Assembly: GCA_036266075.1 (NCBI GenBank)
Contig: DATANV010000004.1
Coordinates: forward strand, 1 to 27,570
Reading direction: 5' to 3'
From: VRUE01 sp036266075
GTDB taxonomy: Bacteria > Actinomycetota > Thermoleophilia > Solirubrobacterales > 70-9
Length of the DNA stretch: 27,570 bases
Shown: positions 6,703-13,640 of the stretch, piece by piece
Layout of the letters: every line of letters begins with the position of its first letter
Numbering within the stretch: the stretch's first letter is position 1
Position numbers and translations under genes: made by a program
The notes under the pieces: model-generated
The model's input: only the letters and a program-made list of their open reading frames with translations
Databases searched by the model: none
What the model was told of the DNA's origin: nothing

Positions 6703-6752
6703 GGCGTGCCGGTGGTTATACCCCCATAGGGGCGGTTAATCACCGGCACGCC
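6703..6752. repeat. 46-bp palindromic element, copy A
   Basis: GGCGTGCCGGTG (6703-6714) pairs perfectly with CACCGGCACGCC (6741-6752). The core from CGTGCC to GGCACG is 46 bp (6705-6750). Inside, GTTA opposes TAAT and CCC opposes GGG around an ATA loop, so nearly the whole element can fold. It lies in the 73-bp gap between the phosphorylase and deaminase genes, directly before the GGGAGGGTGG ribosome site of the latter. It could act as an attenuator or processing site. Two other copies are at 18727 and 27149. Confidence 0.75.
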
Positions 6753-6769
6753 CCCCTGGGGAGGGTGGA

Positions 6770-8047
6770 TTGAGCGGGCTGACGGTGACGGGCGCGGCGA
6801 TCGACGGCGAGACCGTCGGCGTGCGCTGCGCCGCGGGGCTGATCGAGGAGATCGGGCCCGAGGTGGCGGCGCGGCCGGGGGACGAGACGATCGACGCTGG
6901 CGGCGCGCCCCTCGTCCCGGCGCTGGTCAACGGCCACACCCACGCGGCGATGACGCTCTTCCGCGGCTATGGCGGCGACCTGCCGCTGATGCGTTGGCTA
7001 CAGGAGAAGGTCTGGCCGGTCGAGGCGAAGCTCGCGGCCGAGGACGTCTACTGGGGGACGCGGCAGGCCTGCGCGGAGATGATCCGCACCGGCACGGCGC
7101 GCTTCTGGGACATGTACTGGCACCCCGACGCGACCGCGCGCGCGGTCGAAGACGCCGGGTTGCGGGCGCACATCGGCGGCCCGCTGTTCGACGCCGACGG
7201 CAACACCGAGGCGATGCAGGCGACCGCGCTGGAGAACCTCGAGGCGCTGGCCGAGCGGGGGCCGCTGATCGGCGCCGCGCTGGCCCCGCACTCTATATAT
7301 ACGGTCAGCGAAGAGCTGCTGCGCTGGACCGCGGAGACGGCGACCGAGCGCGGGGTCGCGATCCACATCCACCTCTCCGAGACCGAGCAGGAGGTCAGGG
7401 ACTGTCTCGAGCAGCACGGCGAGCGGCCGGCCGCCTACCTCGACCGGCTCGGCCTGCTGAGCGAGCGCACCGTCCTGGCGCACGGCGTCTGGCTCGACGA
7501 GGCGGAGCTGGCGACAATCGCCGCACGCAGCGCGACGCTCGTCGCCAACCCGGTCGCGAACATGAAGCTGACGGTGGGCGGCTTCTGCCCATACCCGGCT
7601 GCGCGGCGGGCGGGCGTCGCGGTCGGGCTCGGCACCGACGGCCCGGGCTCCAACGACTCGCTCGACCTCCTCGCCGACCTGAAGGTCTTCGCGCTGACCC
7701 AGCGCCACGCGAGCGGCGACGCAACCGTACTGCCCGCCGAGGAGGCGTGGGACATCGCGACGGGCGGGCGGGCGCCGCGACTGCGCGGCGAGGACGCCGG
7801 CGCGGGCGAGGCGCCCCGCCGCCTGCCCTCGCCCGGCTCCCCCGCCGACTTCCTGCTGCTGCGCCGCGATGCAGCCGAGCTGGGTCTCGGCGACCTCGCC
7901 TCCGACCTGGTTTACGCGGCGAGCGGCTCGGTGGTCGACACGACCGTCGTCGCCGGCCGCGTGCTGATGCGCGGCGGCACGGTCGAGGGCGAAGCGGAGA
8001 TCCTCGCCCACGCCGTCGAGCGGGCGCAGGGTCTGGGAATCCGCTGA
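6770..8047 (+). CDS. mtaD: 5'-methylthioadenosine/S-adenosylhomocysteine deaminase
   Basis: A 425-residue cytoplasmic amidohydrolase that removes the 6-amino group of MTA (giving methylthioinosine) and/or SAH. The metal motif H-T-H (56-58) sits in N-G-H-T-H-A-A-M-T-L-F-R-G, characteristic of this group. Next are the strand H-I-H-L-S-E-T-E-Q-E with metal His and substrate Glu, L-A-H-G-V, and the metal Asp in L-G-T-D-G-P-G-S-N. The C-terminal segment is more divergent than usual (A-T-G-G-R-A-P instead of A-T-x-G-A), with a short charged insertion before P-A-D-F-L-L. The start is TTG at 6770, chosen by a strong GGGAGGGTGG site. It sits in one transcription direction with the phosphorylase, completing a deaminate-then-phosphorolyse route for MTA. 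Confidence 0.88.
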   Translation: MSGLTVTGAAIDGETVGVRCAAGLIEEIGPEVAARPGDETIDAGGAPLVPALVNGHTHAAMTLFRGYGGDLPLMRWLQEKVWPVEAKLAAEDVYWGTRQACAEMIRTGTARFWDMYWHPDATARAVEDAGLRAHIGGPLFDADGNTEAMQATALENLEALAERGPLIGAALAPHSIYTVSEELLRWTAETATERGVAIHIHLSETEQEVRDCLEQHGERPAAYLDRLGLLSERTVLAHGVWLDEAELATIAARSATLVANPVANMKLTVGGFCPYPAARRAGVAVGLGTDGPGSNDSLDLLADLKVFALTQRHASGDATVLPAEEAWDIATGGRAPRLRGEDAGAGEAPRRLPSPGSPADFLLLRRDAAELGLGDLASDLVYAASGSVVDTTVVAGRVLMRGGTVEGEAEILAHAVERAQGLGIR

Positions 8048-8057
8048 TGGGGGTATA
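8047..8057. repeat. 11-nt inverted copy of a segment inside palindrome A
   Basis: ATGGGGGTATA (8047-8057) is the exact reverse complement of TATACCCCCAT (6717-6727). The two sites bracket the deaminase gene. The right-hand site overlaps the stop codon of the deaminase and the -10 box of the transporter operon. Confidence 0.5.
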
Positions 8058-8061
8058 GGCT
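8056..8061 (+). promoter_or_regulatory. -10 box of a leaderless promoter for the osmoprotectant operon
   Basis: TAGGCT ends 8 nt before GTG 8070 in the 22-bp gap after the deaminase. The block ATAGG-x-TCGCG is shared with the promoter at 6012-6022, suggesting the same sigma factor. Read-through from the upstream genes is also possible. Confidence 0.45.
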
Positions 8062-8069
8062 CGCGGCGA

Positions 8070-9260
8070 GTGCCCGAGCTTCAGCTCAGCGACGTTGGGA
8101 CGCATCCCGCCGGCGCTTCGGCGGTGCGCTACGAGAACGCGACCAAGCGCTACGACGGCTTGGCCGAGCCCGCGGTCGACGGCCTCACGCTGGAGGTGCC
8201 GGCGGGGGAGATCTGCGTCCTCGTCGGCCCCTCCGGCTGCGGCAAGACGACCGCGATGCGGCTGGTCAACCGCACGGTCGAGCTGACCGGCGGCGACGTG
8301 AAGATCGGCGGCCGCTCGGTGCGGGACCGCGCCCCCGCCGAGCTGCGGCGCGAGATCGGCTACGTGATCCAACAGATCGGCCTCTTCCCGCACCGCACGA
8401 TCACCGAGAACATCGGCGCTGTCCCCCAGCTGCTGGGTTGGAAGAGGGCACGGATCCGCGCCCGCAGCGCCGAGCTGCTGGAGCTGATCGGGCTCGACCC
8501 CGAGCTCGGCGAGCGCTACCCGGCCCAGCTCTCCGGCGGCCAGCAGCAACGCGTCGGCGTTGCCCGGGCACTCGCCGCGGACCCCTTGGTGATGCTGATG
8601 GACGAGCCCTTCGGGGCGATCGACCCGATCAACCGCGAGCGCCTGCAGAACGAGTTCCTGCGCCTGCAGGCGGAGCTCGAGAAGACCGTCCTCTTCGTCA
8701 CCCACGACATCGACGAGGCGATCAAGATGGGCGACCGGATCGCGGTGATGCGCAGGGGCGGGCGGGTCGCCCAATACGCCACCCCGGCCGAGCTGCTGAT
8801 GGCGCCCGCAGACGAGTTCGTCGAGGACTTCGTCGGCGCCGACCGGGCGCTGAAGCGGCTGGCGCTGATGCGCGTCTCCGACATCGACCTCTGGGAGGCG
8901 CCGCTGGCGCACGTCGGCCAGGCAAGCGCCGAGGTGCGGGTGAAGCTGCGGGGCGCCGAGGTGCCCTATCCGCTGCTGGTCGACGCCGAGCGCCGCCCGC
9001 TCGGCTGGCTCTCCGAGCGCGACCTCGCCGCCGAACACGTACCGGCGCAGCCGGACTCGCCGCTGGGCCCGGTGCTCGACCTCGACGACGTGATGCGCGA
9101 TGCGCTCGCCGACCTGCTGCAGGGCGAGGCGCAGTACGCGGCGGTGACCGACGATCGCGGCCGCATCGCCGGCGTGCTCTCGATCGAGATCATCGCCGAG
9201 TTCCTCGGCTCGCCCGACGCGAAGACCGAGGAGCACGGCGCCGCGGAGCGGCCGCGATGA
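8070..9260 (+). CDS. opuCA: Osmoprotectant (glycine betaine/carnitine/choline) ABC transporter ATPase with CBS region
   Basis: A 396-residue ATPase of the quaternary-amine uptake family. Walker A G-P-S-G-C-G-K-T is at 53-60, the Q-loop near Q-Q-I-G-L-F at 101-106, signature L-S-G-G-Q-Q-Q-R at 154-161, Walker B L-M-D-E-P at 176-180 and the switch His in V-T-H-D at 212. Residues of about 260-385 form a CBS-like regulatory region, which in OpuA/OpuC relatives senses ionic strength or cyclic di-AMP; V-L-S-I-E-I-I-A-E-F-L-G closes the second motif. GTG at 8070 is chosen by the leaderless promoter. The stop overlaps the first permease by ATGA. It energises both permeases encoded downstream. Confidence 0.9.
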   Translation: MPELQLSDVGTHPAGASAVRYENATKRYDGLAEPAVDGLTLEVPAGEICVLVGPSGCGKTTAMRLVNRTVELTGGDVKIGGRSVRDRAPAELRREIGYVIQQIGLFPHRTITENIGAVPQLLGWKRARIRARSAELLELIGLDPELGERYPAQLSGGQQQRVGVARALAADPLVMLMDEPFGAIDPINRERLQNEFLRLQAELEKTVLFVTHDIDEAIKMGDRIAVMRRGGRVAQYATPAELLMAPADEFVEDFVGADRALKRLALMRVSDIDLWEAPLAHVGQASAEVRVKLRGAEVPYPLLVDAERRPLGWLSERDLAAEHVPAQPDSPLGPVLDLDDVMRDALADLLQGEAQYAAVTDDRGRIAGVLSIEIIAEFLGSPDAKTEEHGAAERPR

Positions 9261-10006
9261 GCGGCGCGGCGCTCACGGGCCCGCTGGCCGCGGTCGGCGA
9301 AGTGGGCAAGGGCTTCGTCCAAGAACGCAGCTCGGACACCCTTCCCTGCCAGGCGAGGGACGAGCTCTTCTGCTGGGACTGGGCGAAGGAAAACATCGAC
9401 CGCTACGGGACGCCGACCGTCCAGCACCTCGAGCTGGTCGTCGTCTCGGTGCTGCTCGGCTTCGCGATCGCCATGGCGCTGGCCCTGCTCGCACACAGGC
9501 ATCCCTGGCTGCGGCCGCCGACCCTGGCCGGCACCGGGATCCTCTACACGATCCCCAGCGTCGCCTTCTTCTTCCTGCTCGAACCGCTCACCGGCCGCAC
9601 CGCCGAGACGGCGATCATCGCGCTCAGCGCCTACACGCTGCAGATCATCTACCGCAACACGATGGTCGGCCTGGCCAACGTGCCGGCCTCAGTGAGGGAC
9701 GCGGCGCGCGGCATGGGCCAGACCGACCGCCAGGTCCTCTGGCGGATCGAGCTGCCGCTGGCGACGCCGGAGATCGTCGGCGGGGTGCGGATCGCGACCG
9801 TGAGCACCGTCGCCCTCGCGACCCTCGCCACCTTCGTCAACGGCGGCGGCCTCGGCGAACCGATCTTCCACGGGGCGGGAATCGACTTCCAGACCAACAT
9901 CATCATCGCCGGCGGCATCGCGATCCTGATGGCGCTCAGCTTCGACCTGGCCCTGCTCGCGATTCAGCGCCTGGCGACTCCCTGGCGGCGGGTGACGACG
10001 CGATGA
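9257..10006 (+). CDS. opuCB: Osmoprotectant ABC transporter permease 1
   Basis: A 249-residue membrane subunit with a BPD_transp_1 fold. The coupling loop with the cytoplasmic EAA motif reads V-R-D-A-A-R-G-M-G-Q-T-D-R-Q-V-L-W-R-I-E-L-P-L, in parts. Unusually, about 55 residues precede the first hydrophobic helix (H-L-E-L-V-V-V-S-V-L-L-G-F), including two Cys (L-P-C-Q and L-F-C-W) that could form a disulfide if exposed outside. G-L-A-N-V-P and G-G-V-R-I-A-T-V-S-T are typical of this group. The start overlaps the ATPase stop (ATGA) and the stop overlaps the second permease start (ATGA), so translation of all three is coupled. It probably dimerises with the second permease. Confidence 0.9.
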   Translation: MSGAALTGPLAAVGEVGKGFVQERSSDTLPCQARDELFCWDWAKENIDRYGTPTVQHLELVVVSVLLGFAIAMALALLAHRHPWLRPPTLAGTGILYTIPSVAFFFLLEPLTGRTAETAIIALSAYTLQIIYRNTMVGLANVPASVRDAARGMGQTDRQVLWRIELPLATPEIVGGVRIATVSTVALATLATFVNGGGLGEPIFHGAGIDFQTNIIIAGGIAILMALSFDLALLAIQRLATPWRRVTTR

Positions 10007-10728
10007 CCGGACTCCTCTCCACGCTTTCGCTGCCCGCGGCCTCGCTCGGTGGCGCAATCGAATTCATCTTCACCCCGCAGACGTCGAACGTGACCGGGGG
10101 CAAGACGGTCGGCGGACTCTCGCAGGCGATCGAACTGACGCTCAACCAGCTCGAAGTGACCCTGCTGGCGCTCGCCCTCTCGCTGCTGATCGCCCTGCCG
10201 GTCGGGCTCTATTTCGGCCATCGCGGCAGCGGCGAGCTGCTCGCGGTGGGGATCGGCAATGCCGGGCGGGCGGTCCCGGAGCTGGCCCTGATCGCCTTCA
10301 TGGCGGCTGCGATCGGGGTCGGGGTCCTCAACCTGACTATCGCCCTGGCGGTCCTCGGCGTGCCGCCGATCCTGACCAACACCTTCGTCGGCATCCGTCA
10401 GGTAGACCGGGCCAGCGTCGACGCGGCACGCGGCATGGGCATGTCCGAGCTGGAAGTGCTGCGGCGAGTCGAGGTCCCGCTGGCGATCCCCACGATCTTC
10501 TCCGGCATCCGCACGGCGACGATCAACATCGTCGCCACCGCAACCATCGCCCCGCTGGCCGGTGTGCTGACGCTCGGCGACTTCATCATCAACCACAACG
10601 TCTACGGCGACGACGGCGTCCTCGCGGGCGCGATTCTCGTCGCCCTGCTCGCACTCGCACTCGAGCTCTCGCTTGCCGGACTGCAGCGTCTTCTCACCTC
10701 GAAGGGCTTGAAGGTCAGCACCGCCTGA
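10003..10728 (+). CDS. opuCD: Osmoprotectant ABC transporter permease 2
   Basis: A 241-residue permease paralogous to its upstream neighbour. Several transmembrane helices are visible (L-L-A-L-A-L-S-L-L-I-A-L-P-V-G onward). The EAA-type coupling loop reads V-D-A-A-R-G-M-G-M-S-E-L-E-V-L-R-R-V, in parts. G-N-A-G-R-A-V-P-E-L-A-L and G-I-R-T-A-T-I-N-I-V-A-T are family hallmarks. A 40-residue polar N-terminus precedes the first helix. It overlaps the first permease by ATGA and is followed after 63 bp by the binding-protein gene. The two different permeases imply a heterodimeric channel, as in Bacillus OpuC. I have not matched CB/CD naming to any reference beyond gene order. Confidence 0.9.
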   Translation: MTGLLSTLSLPAASLGGAIEFIFTPQTSNVTGGKTVGGLSQAIELTLNQLEVTLLALALSLLIALPVGLYFGHRGSGELLAVGIGNAGRAVPELALIAFMAAAIGVGVLNLTIALAVLGVPPILTNTFVGIRQVDRASVDAARGMGMSELEVLRRVEVPLAIPTIFSGIRTATINIVATATIAPLAGVLTLGDFIINHNVYGDDGVLAGAILVALLALALELSLAGLQRLLTSKGLKVSTA

Positions 10729-10791
10729 CTCGTCAACCGACCGAACGCCATCGACGGAACAACGCATGTCACCGACAGAGGAGGAGTCACA

Positions 10792-11775
10792 GTGAGAACC
10801 AGGACCAGATGGGCACGTGCCGCTGCGGCGGCGCTGCTGGCGCTCGCCCTTGCCGCCGGGGTCGCCGCCTGCGGTGATGACAGCAACAGCTCGAGCACCG
10901 GCGCGGGAGAAAGCGGCGGCGCGATCGTCTCCAACCCCCAGAACGGAAAGGTGACCCTCACGATCGGCTCCAAGAACTTCCCCGAACAGGAAATCCTCGG
11001 GGAAATCTACGCTCAGGCGCTGAAGGCCGCCGGCTACAAGGTCAAGAGCGACCTTAACCTCGGCTCCGAAACGGTGGCCCACCAGGCGGTCAAATCGGGG
11101 CAGATCTCCGGCTACCCGGAGTACGCCAGCACGGCGCTGACCTCGTTCTTCGGGATCGAACCCGAAGAAGTGCCGGCAGGTGCCCAGCCAGCCTACGAAA
11201 AGGCGAAGGCTGAATTCGAAAAGGAAGGGCTGACGGTCTTCCCACCGACGCCGTTTGCCAGCGCCAACGCGGTGGGCACGCTGAAGAAGACGGCCGAAGA
11301 ACGGAACCTGAAGACGGTCTCCGACCTCGAAGGCCAGTCCGAAGAAATGACCCTCTACGGGTCGCCCGAGTGCCGCCAGCGGATCGACTGCCTGGCCGGA
11401 CTCGAAAAGTACTACGGGCTGAAATTCAAGTCGTTTCACCCAGTCGACATCGGTCTCCGTTACACCGTCCTCGAAAAGGGCCAGGCCGATCTCTCGATCC
11501 TCTTCACCACCGACCCGCAGCTCTCAGCGGAGAAGGACAAGTTCGTGATCCTCGAAGACGACAAGCACGTCTTCCCGGCCGGCAATGTCATCTTCGTGAC
11601 GAAGGAATCGACCGCGAAAGAAGCGGGCCCGGACTACGAAAGGACGATCGTCCAGGTCCAATCGGGCCTAACCCTAGAAGTCATGCAGGAGCTCGACGCC
11701 CGGGTCGAACTCGAAAAGCAGACGCCGAAGCAGGCGGCCGCCGCCTACCTGAAGTCGGCCGGCTACACCGGCTAG
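10792..11775 (+). CDS. opuCC: Osmoprotectant ABC transporter substrate-binding lipoprotein
   Basis: A 327-residue lipoprotein. Basic N-terminus, hydrophobic helix, then lipobox A-G-V-A-A-C with Cys27 as the lipidated residue, followed by a Ser/Gly linker. The OpuAC domain shows S-K-N-F-P-E-Q-E-I-L-G-E-I-Y, L-G-S-E-T-V and G-Y-P-E-Y (family consensus Y-P-E-Y-T-G-T; here A-S-T). It would capture glycine betaine, choline, carnitine or proline betaine for the permeases. The start is GTG with a strong GAGGAGG site. Glutamate codons are odd: by my count about 26 GAA and 4 GAG, whereas the ATPase gene uses GAG nearly throughout. This may reflect very high expression or separate ancestry. The stop overlaps the convergent MFS stop by 3 bp (CTAG). 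Confidence 0.9.
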   Translation: MRTRTRWARAAAAALLALALAAGVAACGDDSNSSSTGAGESGGAIVSNPQNGKVTLTIGSKNFPEQEILGEIYAQALKAAGYKVKSDLNLGSETVAHQAVKSGQISGYPEYASTALTSFFGIEPEEVPAGAQPAYEKAKAEFEKEGLTVFPPTPFASANAVGTLKKTAEERNLKTVSDLEGQSEEMTLYGSPECRQRIDCLAGLEKYYGLKFKSFHPVDIGLRYTVLEKGQADLSILFTTDPQLSAEKDKFVILEDDKHVFPAGNVIFVTKESTAKEAGPDYERTIVQVQSGLTLEVMQELDARVELEKQTPKQAAAAYLKSAGYTG

Positions 11776-13022
11776 GACGCAGCAGCGCGCAGCGGGCGGG
11801 CCTCGGCGCTCGCCCGCTCGCGCAGCCGCGCCAGCGAGATCCGCGCCGCCCAGGCGGCGGAGAGGCCGGCGACGGCGGCCAGGGCCAGGGCGGCACGCGG
11901 GTCGTAGGCCTGGGACAGCCAGCCGGCCAACGGACCGCCGAGCGGGTTCGAACCGAGGAAGACGACCGAGTAGAGCGCCATCACGCGACCGCGCATCGCC
12001 GGCTCGACCGCGAGCTGCAGAGTCGAGTTGACCGTGGCGGCGAAGGTCACGGAAGCGGCGCCGAGCAGCGCCAGCATCGGGATCTCCAAGGCGAGCGCCG
12101 GCATCGCCGCGGCCAGGGCGGCGGTGGTGCCGAAGGCGAGGGCCGCAGCGGCGATCAGCGCGTGCCCGGTGCGGCCGCGGGCGCCGGTGGCCAGCGCCCC
12201 CACCACCGAGCCGATACCCATCGCCGTAACGAGCGTCGCGTAGGTCCCGGCGCCTCCGTCGAAGCTGAAGCGAGCGAGCAGCGGCAGCACGACCTGGAAG
12301 TTGAAGCCGAAGGTGCCGACCAGGGCCATCAAGCCGAGCGGCACCGCCAGCTCGGGGGTGTCCAGCACGTAGCGCAGGCCGGCGCGGATCGCGCCGCGTT
12401 CGCGCGCCGCCACCGGCGCGGCTCGCAATTGGCCCGGGTCCATCAGCCAGAGCGCGGCGATCATCGCCGCGAAGGTGAGGGCGTTGACGGCGAAGCAGGG
12501 GCCGACGCCGACGACCGCGATCAGCAGGCCGGCGACCGCCGGGCCGGCGATCCGCGCCGACTGGACGATGACGCTGTTGAGGCTGACCGCATTGACGACC
12601 CGGTCGGCGCCGACCATCTCGATCACGAAGCTCTGCCGGGTCGGATTGTCGACGGCGTTGACAGCGCCCATCCCGAGCACCGCCAGGTAGACCATCCAGG
12701 GCGCGATTACGCCGGCCTCGACGACGACGAACAGCGCCACGGCGGGGATCGCCATCAGCGCCTGGGTCACGATCAGCAGCCGCCGCTTCGGGAAGCGGTC
12801 GGCGAGCAGGCCGCCCCAGGCGCCGAAGAGCAGCATCGGCAGGAACTGCAGGGCGGTGGTCAGGCCGACCGCGACGCCGCTGCCGGTCAGGCTCAACACC
12901 AGCCAGAGGGCGGCGACGGTCTGCATCCAGTTGCCGGAGAGCGAGATCAGCTGACCGGCGAAGTAGCGGCGGTAGTTGGGAACCTCGAGGGAGTCGAAGC
13001 TGCGCCGGACCGCGGCGCTCAC
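11772..13022 (-). CDS. MFS exporter of the EntS/MFS_3 type
   Basis: A 416-residue major facilitator with about 12 hydrophobic helices. N-R/Y-R-Y-F-A-G-Q-L-I-S-L-S-G-N-W-M-Q-T opens helix 1. G-G-L-L-A-D-R-F-P-K-R-R is the loop 2-3 motif A. D-N-P-T-R-Q-S-F (about 144-151) is typical of the MFS_3 group. R-G-R-V-M-A-L-Y occurs in the second half. Members export siderophores, drugs or other hydrophobic compounds; the substrate here is unknown. The start is GTG at 13022, overlapping the MarR stop as GTGA, so the pair is one operon under the MarR operator at 13549. The stop overlaps the convergent binding-protein stop, leaving no space for a separate terminator. Confidence 0.88.
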   Translation of the reverse strand: MSAAVRRSFDSLEVPNYRRYFAGQLISLSGNWMQTVAALWLVLSLTGSGVAVGLTTALQFLPMLLFGAWGGLLADRFPKRRLLIVTQALMAIPAVALFVVVEAGVIAPWMVYLAVLGMGAVNAVDNPTRQSFVIEMVGADRVVNAVSLNSVIVQSARIAGPAVAGLLIAVVGVGPCFAVNALTFAAMIAALWLMDPGQLRAAPVAARERGAIRAGLRYVLDTPELAVPLGLMALVGTFGFNFQVVLPLLARFSFDGGAGTYATLVTAMGIGSVVGALATGARGRTGHALIAAAALAFGTTAALAAAMPALALEIPMLALLGAASVTFAATVNSTLQLAVEPAMRGRVMALYSVVFLGSNPLGGPLAGWLSQAYDPRAALALAAVAGLSAAWAARISLARLRERASAEARPLRAAAS

Positions 13023-13531
13023 CGGACCTCGCCCCGCTTCGCGGGCTCCTCGAGCACCCGCTCGAGGATCGCCGCGGCCCGCTCGAGCGCCTCCACGTCT
13101 TCTTTGGGTAGATCGCGCATGCGGCGCGCCAGGTAGGCGTTCTTGCGGCTGCGCAGACGACGCAGGCGCTCGCGTCCGGCCGGGGTGGCGCTGACCATGG
13201 CGCTGCGGCCGTCGGCCGGGTCCGGCGTGCGGTCGACCAAGCCCGCTTCGACGAGGACGCGCAGGGTGCGCGTCGCGGTCGGCCGCTTGACCCGCTCGAT
13301 CTCGGCCAGCTCGCTGGGGGTCAGCGGGCCGTGCCGCTCGACCGTCGCCAGCGCCGCCGCCGAGGTCGGCGTCAGCTCGCCGGCCACCCCTGCCGCCTCC
13401 TGGCGCAGCCGCCTCGCCGTGCGGACGATTGCCATCCGCAGTCGAGCGGCGGAGTCGGTGAGACGCGCGGCCCGCTCCGCTGCCCGAGGGGCGGGCTCGA
13501 CGGCAGGCGTGTTTGCAGTGGTATCAGCCAT
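13019..13531 (-). CDS. MarR-family transcriptional repressor
   Basis: A 170-residue winged-helix regulator. The helix-turn-helix is L-T-P-S-E-L-A-E-I-E-R-V-K-R-P-T-A-T-R-T at about 70-89. The wing is L-V-D-R-T-P-D-P-A-D-G-R-S (about 98-110), with the MarR hallmark D-x-R-x3. Helices at both ends form the dimer interface. The basic N-terminus (1-25) is longer than in E. coli MarR. It is translationally coupled to the MFS exporter. A perfect palindrome of MarR type overlaps its promoter, so it very probably represses itself and the exporter until a ligand binds. There is no clear ribosome site before ATG 13531. Confidence 0.9.
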   Translation of the reverse strand: MADTTANTPAVEPAPRAAERAARLTDSAARLRMAIVRTARRLRQEAAGVAGELTPTSAAALATVERHGPLTPSELAEIERVKRPTATRTLRVLVEAGLVDRTPDPADGRSAMVSATPAGRERLRRLRSRKNAYLARRMRDLPKEDVEALERAAAILERVLEEPAKRGEVR

Positions 13532-13548
13532 TCGTTAGCTTCGGTAAT

Positions 13549-13563
13549 TAGTTTAGCAAACTA
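13549..13563. promoter_or_regulatory. MarR-type operator overlapping the -10 box
   Basis: TAGTTT-GCT-AAACTA (minus strand) is a perfect palindrome with 6-bp arms. It fits the T-A-G-T-T/A-A-C-T-A pattern of many MarR sites. The -10 candidate TAAACT is its right half, so bound repressor would occlude RNA polymerase. It lies 18 bp upstream of the MarR start. Confidence 0.65.
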
Positions 13564-13575
13564 TCCAACGCGCAC

Positions 13576-13618
13576 GAGTCTGCATCTAGGCGCTCTCAGC
13601 CCGCCCAAGCGCAGACTC
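13576..13618. repeat. 43-bp inverted repeat with nested stem
   Basis: GAGTCTGC (13576-13583) pairs perfectly with GCAGACTC (13611-13618); the interior holds GGCG opposed to CGCC. It lies between the MarR operator and the channel gene start. Its architecture resembles the 46-bp elements, but the sequence is unrelated. It could be a leader hairpin of the channel gene or a second operator. Confidence 0.5.
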
Positions 13619-13640
13619 ATGCGGAGTAGGCGACTGGGCG

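Noticed and set aside
7395..9236. 613-codon open frame on - strand
   Set aside because: Antisense to the MTA deaminase and OpuC ATPase genes, with no recognisable domain.
10729..10791. Separate promoter for the OpuC binding-protein gene
   Set aside because: No convincing -10/-35 pair in the 63-bp gap, so the gene is treated as part of the operon.
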